The notes under the pieces are model-generated. The model worked only from the letters and a program-made list of their open reading frames with translations, had not been told where the DNA came from and made no database searches. From JBNLAN01 sp050302175 (lineage in GTDB: Bacteria > Pseudomonadota > Zetaproteobacteria > Mariprofundales > Mariprofundaceae), in the NCBI GenBank assembly GCA_050302175.1, contig JBNLAN010000010.1, forward strand, positions 1 through 64,000: 64,000 nucleotides of DNA, in the 5' to 3' direction. How positions within the stretch are numbered: the first letter of the stretch is position 1; each line of letters opens with the position of its first letter. A program made the translations under genes and the position numbers. Positions 59,188 to 64,000 of the stretch are shown here, piece after piece.

Positions 59188-59673
59188 ATGGGAAAGTTAT
59201 CAAATGAAGATGAATATAGGGAGAAATGGGCATACGTAAGACACTCTGAGACTCTACAGGACAAACAACTTCAGTGGTATTTTGCAACATCAGCCATTAT
59301 TCTCGTATTCATATATGGCCCTGATTATTCAGGCATCTCGACCTCTCTAGGTTCACCATCAATCCCGCTAATAGTTTTAGAAGTGTACTCATTATTATTT
59401 TCGTTAAGAATGCTAAAAATCAAAAGCAATTACCAAAAATACACTGGCAGAATTAGAAAGTTAGAAGGACAATCGGACAAAGACAACTCATCTAGAAAAA
59501 TATTATCCATCTTTAAACTTCAATATTACGGAGTTGCTCTTGTTGGCGCGATGATCACCAAAACATTGGCAAAAGAATTAAATGTAAATGACTCATGCTC
59601 ATGGGCATTCGCAGCAATATATCTTATAATAATAATTGGCTTATCTTTTACAAAATTAATTGAAGAAAATTAA
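59188..59673 (+). CDS. AT-rich orphan gene, membrane protein of 161 residues
   Basis: A protein with about four hydrophobic segments (about 30-45, 60-75, 110-125 and 135-155) and a charged N-terminus (MGKLSNEDEYREKWAYVRH). The codon use (AAA, AAT, ATA, TTA) is far more AT-rich than all neighbours, pointing to recent transfer. It is framed by a remnant upstream and a bidirectional terminator downstream. I do not recognise it; small two- to four-TM proteins of this kind are sometimes toxins or effectors, but nothing in the sequence proves that. Confidence 0.7.
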   Translation: MGKLSNEDEYREKWAYVRHSETLQDKQLQWYFATSAIILVFIYGPDYSGISTSLGSPSIPLIVLEVYSLLFSLRMLKIKSNYQKYTGRIRKLEGQSDKDNSSRKILSIFKLQYYGVALVGAMITKTLAKELNVNDSCSWAFAAIYLIIIIGLSFTKLIEEN

Positions 59674-59677
59674 AAAC

Positions 59678-59702
59678 AAAAAGGCCGCGATGCGGCCCTT
59701 TT
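59678..59702. terminator. bidirectional rho-independent terminator
   Basis: A perfect GGCCGC-GAT-GCGGCC hairpin (59683-59697) is flanked by AAAAA on the left and CTTTTG on the right, so it can stop transcription of the AT-rich gene (+) and of cysN (-), which converge here. Confidence 0.93.
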
Positions 59703-59728
59703 GTTTACACATATTCAAACCCACCAGA

Positions 59729-61009
59729 TTAAATAATCATGCCTGCGCCGACAGTGTTATTGGTAAAACTGTCGATCAGGATAAAGCTGCCGGTCGAACG
59801 ATTCTTTGAATAGCTATCGGCATAGATCGGCTTGAGCAGTTTGAGCTGCACCTGCCCGATCTCGTTCATCGCCAGCGCTTCGGCCTCCTCCTGCTCCTGC
59901 GAGTGGATGTCGGTACGGAAATCGATACCGTTCACCATCGCTTTCAGGGTGTTGGTGGTGTGCTTGATCCAGTATTTCTTGCGCGGCTCCAGCGGCTCGT
60001 CACCGATCCAGCAGATATTGGCGGTGATCTCTTTAAGCGGCTCAAGACCGGAATCGGCATGCACCAGCATATCGCCGCGCGAAATGTCGATCTCATCGGT
60101 CAGCGTGATGGTGATGCTCTGTGGTGAAAAGGCCTCGTTGAGATTGCCATCGAAGGAGACAATCTCTTTCACCTTTGAAGTCTTGCCGCTCGGCAGCACG
60201 GTCAGCTTATCGCCCACCTTGACGGTGCCGGAGACGATCGTGCCCATGAAGCCGCGATAGTCCGGAAGCTCCCTGGTCTGCGGCCGGTTGACCAGCTGCA
60301 CCGGGAAGCGGAACGGCTGTTCGTCGAGCTCATCCAGCGTTGGCAGTGTCTCCAGTGTCTCCAGCAGTGTCTTTCCCTTGTACCACGGCATGCGATCACC
60401 GCGCACCGCCACCATATCACCGTCGAGTGCGGAGATCGGAATGCAGATCAGATCTTTCACGCCCTGTTTGGCGCAATAGGCGGCCATCTCTTTACGGATC
60501 GCCTCAAACTTCTCCTGACCGAAATCGACCAGATCCATCTTGTTGATCGCCACCACCAGATGCGGCACGCCGAGCAGGCCGAGGATATGGGTATGGCGCT
60601 TGGTCTGCGGCATCACACCATTGCGGGCATCGATCAGGATGATGGCAGCACTTGCGGTCGAGGCGCCGGTCACCATATTGCGGGTGTACTGCTCGTGCCC
60701 CGGGCAATCGGCCATGATGAACTTGCGTTTCGGCGTAGCGAAATAGCGATAGGCCACATCGATGGTGATGCCCTGCTCACGCTCAGCAGCCAGGCCATCG
60801 GTCAGCATCGCCAGATCGATTTCGGCGGCAGAGGCGACATGCGCTTCACCCTTCTTCTTGCGCACGGCCAGCAACTGATCCTCGAAGGCACCTTTCGTAT
60901 CGACAAGCAGGCGTCCGATCAGGGTCGATTTGCCATCGTCGACACTGCCAACCGTCACCAGACGCAGCAGCTCGATCTCTTTTGCCATCTCTAAATTCAG
61001 TTCAGTCAT
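59729..61009 (-). CDS. cysN: sulfate adenylyltransferase subunit 1 (GTPase)
   Basis: The 426-residue GTPase subunit of ATP sulfurylase drives APS formation. GTP motifs are GSVDDGKSTLIGRLL, DCPGHEQYTRNM and NKMDLVDF; the EF-Tu-like barrels follow. It ends at residue 426 without a CysC (APS kinase) fusion. The ATG overlaps the cysD stop by one base. Last gene of the sulfate operon before the bidirectional terminator. Confidence 0.97.
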   Translation of the reverse strand: MTELNLEMAKEIELLRLVTVGSVDDGKSTLIGRLLVDTKGAFEDQLLAVRKKKGEAHVASAAEIDLAMLTDGLAAEREQGITIDVAYRYFATPKRKFIMADCPGHEQYTRNMVTGASTASAAIILIDARNGVMPQTKRHTHILGLLGVPHLVVAINKMDLVDFGQEKFEAIRKEMAAYCAKQGVKDLICIPISALDGDMVAVRGDRMPWYKGKTLLETLETLPTLDELDEQPFRFPVQLVNRPQTRELPDYRGFMGTIVSGTVKVGDKLTVLPSGKTSKVKEIVSFDGNLNEAFSPQSITITLTDEIDISRGDMLVHADSGLEPLKEITANICWIGDEPLEPRKKYWIKHTTNTLKAMVNGIDFRTDIHSQEQEEAEALAMNEIGQVQLKLLKPIYADSYSKNRSTGSFILIDSFTNNTVGAGMII

Positions 61010-61920
61010 TAGAAGTAACCTTCCTTCTTTTTATCTTCCATTGAGTTAGCACCGTGGTCGATGATACGTGTCTCGCGCTCCGACCTGCGCGCCGCTGCCG
61101 CCTCAGCCACAATCTCATCCATATTGGTGGCCGTTGAGCGCACCGCACCCGTGCAAGGGCTGCAGCCGAGCGTACGGAAGCGACTCATCACCATGGTCGG
61201 CTCCTCACCTTCGAGCAGCTGCTCTTTGTTCTCTTCATAGTAGGGAATCAGCATATTGCCGCGCTCAATCATCGGGCGCTCCTTGGCAAAATAGAGCGGT
61301 ACAATCGGGATATTCTCTTCCTTGATATAGAGCCAGACATCCATCTCCGTCCAGTTGGAGATCGGGAAGGCACGTACGCTTTCACCCTCATGGATACGAC
61401 CATTGTAGATATTCCACAATTCAGGCCGCTGATTCTTCGGATCCCACTGACCGAACTCGTCACGTATCGAGAAGACACGCTCCTTGGCGCGCGAGCGCTC
61501 CTCATCGCGACGGGCACCACCAAAGGCTACATCATAGCCGCCTTCCTCCAGGGCATCGAGCAGACCCTGTGTTTTCAATGCGCCACAACAGCGGGCAACA
61601 CCGTGCTCTTTCGGATTCATACCCTTGGCGATGGCATCTTCGTTTCGGCGCACAATCAGTTCGGCACCAATCTCCTTGCAGAAGGAGTCGCGAAACTCGT
61701 ACATCTCTTTGAATTTAAAGCCGGTATCGACATGCAGCAACGGAAACGGCAACGGCGCAGGGTGGAAGGCCTTGCGTGCCAGATGCAATAGAACTGACGA
61801 ATCCTTACCCACAGAGTAGAGCATCACCGGATTACGAAACTCAGCCACCACTTCACGAATAATGTGAATGGATTCGGCCTCCAGTGCTTTCAGCTGTGTC
61901 AATTTGTGCTTGTTCGTCAT
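61009..61920 (-). CDS. cysD: sulfate adenylyltransferase subunit 2
   Basis: The 303-residue catalytic subunit has the PP-loop SVGKDSSVLLHLA (about 36-48), the DTGFKF segment, FGGARRDEERSRAKERV, and the C-terminal RFRTLGCSPCTGAV. The ATG at 61920 (MTNKHKLTQ) follows GAGG; an in-frame extension to 61947 overlaps cysH and is less likely. Together with CysN it makes APS from sulfate and ATP. Confidence 0.97.
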   Translation of the reverse strand: MTNKHKLTQLKALEAESIHIIREVVAEFRNPVMLYSVGKDSSVLLHLARKAFHPAPLPFPLLHVDTGFKFKEMYEFRDSFCKEIGAELIVRRNEDAIAKGMNPKEHGVARCCGALKTQGLLDALEEGGYDVAFGGARRDEERSRAKERVFSIRDEFGQWDPKNQRPELWNIYNGRIHEGESVRAFPISNWTEMDVWLYIKEENIPIVPLYFAKERPMIERGNMLIPYYEENKEQLLEGEEPTMVMSRFRTLGCSPCTGAVRSTATNMDEIVAEAAAARRSERETRIIDHGANSMEDKKKEGYF

Positions 61921-61927
61921 AAATACC

Positions 61928-62656
61928 TCAGATTCCTTCACCTTCACCGATTTTACTGCCTGCTGCAGGCAGTGGCGAAATCACGTGCAGGCCACACTCG
62001 GTTGCCGCATCGCCATTCTCCCACCACCAGCGCCCGGCGCGTTCATCTTCGCCGACCGTAATGGCACGAGTGCAGCACTCGCAACCGATGGAACGATAAT
62101 GCATATCGAGCAACTTGTTGTAGGGCACATCATTCTCTCGAACATAGCCCCAGATATCATCCCAGCTCCAATCGAGCAGAGGATTGTACTTGGTCATCCC
62201 GCCATAGACCGGATCGTGCTCAACGGCTTGCAGATCGGCTCGCCCTTCCGACTGCTGTCGACGGCGACCGGTAATCCAGGCCTCATATCCAGCCAATGCC
62301 CGATTCAGCGGATGCACCTTGCGCACCTCGCAACAGCGCTTGCGCAACTCGACCGATTTACGGAACAGATTCACGCCATGCTCACGCACCATCGCCTCGA
62401 CTTCCTGGCAATCGGGAAATACCACCTGAATGGTAATACCGTAGCGCTTCTCGACCGCATCAATCACATCATAGGTTGCCTGTGGCAGACGCCCGGTATC
62501 CAGTGTCAGAATTGGGATATCGAGGTCATTGCGGCAGATCAGATCAATCATCACCGATGCCTCCGGCCCAAAGCTGCTCGGATAGGCAAGCTTGCTGCCA
62601 TGCTTCGCCAGCGCCTCGCGCAACAGGCTGAGAGATTGTTCGACCGGATATCCCAT
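61928..62656 (-). CDS. cysH: adenylyl-sulfate (APS) reductase, assimilatory, Fe4S4 type
   Basis: The 242-residue reductase has both Cys pairs of the iron-sulfur APS-reducing class: RCCEVRKV (about 110) and IGCECCTRA (about 193), plus AGRWWWENG and the final-Cys segment ECGLH. E. coli PAPS reductases lack the paired cysteines, so this enzyme should use APS directly, which agrees with the lack of an APS kinase gene. ATG at 62656 with GGAG upstream. Confidence 0.94.
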   Translation of the reverse strand: MGYPVEQSLSLLREALAKHGSKLAYPSSFGPEASVMIDLICRNDLDIPILTLDTGRLPQATYDVIDAVEKRYGITIQVVFPDCQEVEAMVREHGVNLFRKSVELRKRCCEVRKVHPLNRALAGYEAWITGRRRQQSEGRADLQAVEHDPVYGGMTKYNPLLDWSWDDIWGYVRENDVPYNKLLDMHYRSIGCECCTRAITVGEDERAGRWWWENGDAATECGLHVISPLPAAGSKIGEGEGI

Positions 62657-62658
62657 GA

Positions 62659-64000
62659 TTACTCCACCACTCCTACCAGCGGCCACCAAAAATTAATTGT
62701 CAGCGCAAACAGCAACAGAGCACAGAGCGACAAAGCGCTGCCAAAACCAATCATGCGCCCAAACCGCACATATCCCGTTCCGTAAATCATGGCGTTCGCA
62801 GGCGTGCCCATCGGCAGCATGAAAGCAAAACCGGAGACAATACCCACCGTGAGCGCCACCATCACCGGATCAACCCCGGCAGCCGAGCCCAGCGGAATCG
62901 CCAGCGGCAACATGATTGCTACCGCTGCTGAATTACTGATTGCTTCGGTTAGCAGCAGGGTCAACAGTGCCAGCAATACCAGCAACGCTGGGCCGGCAAG
63001 GCCATCCGGCCAAAGAGTTCCGGCCAGCCAGTTCGCAGCACCGGTCTTCTCCAGCGCCTTGGCCACAGCGATGGCACCGCCATACATTAATATCACACCC
63101 CAATCGACATGAGACTGAATCTCACGCCACTTCACGATACGCAGAGCAAACATCGCCACTACGGCAAGTAATGAAATTCCCGCCAAACCGGCAACCTCAC
63201 CCAGCAGTACCCAGCCAGACACTGTCACCAGCATCAGCGCCGCCATCATACGGCCGGAAACCGAGAGTTGCCCCAGTTCAAGCTGGCGTTCGGCAATTCG
63301 CTCACGCGCCCCAGCCATATCGATCACCACATTTGAGGCGGCCCGATTCAACCAGAGGGATGCCACCACCAGCATCAGCAGCACCACAGGAAAGGCGGAA
63401 AGGGTATAGTCGGCAAACGAGAAACCTTTACCGGTGGTCTCCTCCACGATAGCCAGCGCCAACGGGCCACGCGCGCCACCAAGCAGGGTGAGAGCCCCCC
63501 CGATCACCGCACCCCAGGCCAGTGCCAGAAAAAGCGCTGAGGCATAATGGTTACCCCGTTGCAAATCGAGGCCACGCACAATCGACCATACAATCGGCAG
63601 TAGCACCGCCACCACCGCATGCTCCGGCATGAAGCACGCCATAATGGCGGGAAGCATCAGAATCGCGAGCAACAGTCGTTTCGGGCTGTCACCGAAGCGG
63701 TTGAATACTGCCAGTGCCAGATGTTCGGAAAGCCCGGATTTCATTATCCCTGCAGCCAGAATGAAGGCGCCAAGAATGAAAAAAACCGCCTTGTTTCCGA
63801 ACATTGCATAGACGTCCGTCGCCGGCAGCACGCCAAGCAACGGCAGTAATGCCATCCCCAGAATCGAGGTCACAGCCAACGGTAAAAGTTGCGTCACCCA
63901 GAGCGTCAGACAGAGCAGGAAGACCAACAATGCCCGCCAGCCCTCAGCGCCCAGCGCATCGGGACCCGACTGAAGCAGTCCTCCCCAGAAAATTGTCGCA
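62659..64000 (-). CDS. SLC13/DASS-family transporter, probable sulfate permease (5' end outside the window)
   Basis: The gene is open to the right window edge; 446 residues are seen. About 12 membrane segments, with the family signatures LPLAVTSILGMALLPLLGV and, near the C-terminus, LPMGTPANAMIYGTGYVR. The likely substrate is sulfate because it is the first visible gene before cysH-cysD-cysN (2-base gap to cysH), but SLC13 members also carry dicarboxylates. No TrkA-C domain is seen in the visible part. Confidence 0.88.
   Translation of the reverse strand, partial: ATIFWGGLLQSGPDALGAEGWRALLVFLLCLTLWVTQLLPLAVTSILGMALLPLLGVLPATDVYAMFGNKAVFFILGAFILAAGIMKSGLSEHLALAVFNRFGDSPKRLLLAILMLPAIMACFMPEHAVVAVLLPIVWSIVRGLDLQRGNHYASALFLALAWGAVIGGALTLLGGARGPLALAIVEETTGKGFSFADYTLSAFPVVLLMLVVASLWLNRAASNVVIDMAGARERIAERQLELGQLSVSGRMMAALMLVTVSGWVLLGEVAGLAGISLLAVVAMFALRIVKWREIQSHVDWGVILMYGGAIAVAKALEKTGAANWLAGTLWPDGLAGPALLVLLALLTLLLTEAISNSAAVAIMLPLAIPLGSAAGVDPVMVALTVGIVSGFAFMLPMGTPANAMIYGTGYVRFGRMIGFGSALSLCALLLFALTINFWWPLVGVVE

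Noticed and set aside
59111..59673. Insertion sequence or prophage fragment around the AT-rich gene
   Set aside because: No transposase, integrase, terminal repeats or target-site duplication could be seen.
1..64000. tRNA, rRNA, CRISPR arrays, toxin-antitoxin or restriction systems
   Set aside because: I looked through all gaps of more than about 80 bases and found no cloverleaf, rRNA-like, or regularly spaced repeats, and no recognisable defence genes.

Overview
The window is 64 kb of a chromosome from a Gram-negative bacterium of the phylum Pseudomonadota. The evidence is the lepA-lepB-DUF4845-rnc-era-recO-pdxJ-acpS order, the hrcA-grpE-dnaK-dnaJ-dapB order, AHL quorum-sensing genes, a sigma-54 type promoter before a torF-glnK-amtB unit, and several outer-membrane proteins. 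A gamma-, beta- or zetaproteobacterium would fit; the class cannot be fixed from the window alone. Genes are packed tightly with many 4-base start/stop overlaps. I see no rRNA, tRNA, CRISPR array, insertion sequence or prophage.

Layout. 1-2.5 kb: end of panB, panC, panD (pantothenate), then two base-excision-repair glycosylases (+ strand). 2.4-7.6 kb: a fadI-fadJ-fadD beta-oxidation operon (- strand). 7.7-14.3 kb: dihaem cytochrome c, dapB and the heat-shock operon hrcA-grpE-dnaK-dnaJ with a CIRCE operator. 14.3-18.5 kb: a quorum-sensing island (+ strand): a small ORF, luxR, two tandem luxI homologues each behind a near-identical lux box, a Sel1-repeat gene and a histidine kinase. 18.5-22.2 kb: an unrecognised gene and the torF-glnK-amtB nitrogen operon. 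22.4-24.4 kb: a four-TM protein coupled to argB and a secreted orphan. 24.4-30.7 kb: the conserved lepA to acpS operon. 30.8-35 kb: an aldehyde dehydrogenase and an unusual GspE/PilB-like ATPase fused to a CheY-like receiver. 35-41.8 kb: fadE, a fadL-type porin, a MerA-like flavoprotein coupled to a TVP38 membrane protein, and a site-2 protease homologue.

41.8-58 kb is the most unusual part: a metallophosphoesterase, two tandem paralogous membrane histidine kinases with a PDZ-like sensor segment, one NarL-type response regulator, a GC-rich repeated element, and then twelve closely spaced same-strand genes that nearly all encode exported proteins (DUF4412-like, cysteine-rich, PASTA, CsgG-like, jelly-roll-like, Yip1 membrane protein, NlpC/P60 peptidase). 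I read this as a candidate uncharacterised envelope system under two-component control. 58-64 kb: a small secreted LSm-like protein, a YaiI-family protein, an AT-rich orphan gene, and an assimilatory sulfate operon (SLC13-type transporter, APS reductase, cysD, cysN) running off the right edge.

Fatty-acid uptake and oxidation (fadL, fadD, fadE, fadJ, fadI) is complete but split over two loci. The quorum-sensing island looks autoregulated, but one of its two synthases has lost conserved active-site residues. Functions come from motif and family recognition by eye; no database search was run.
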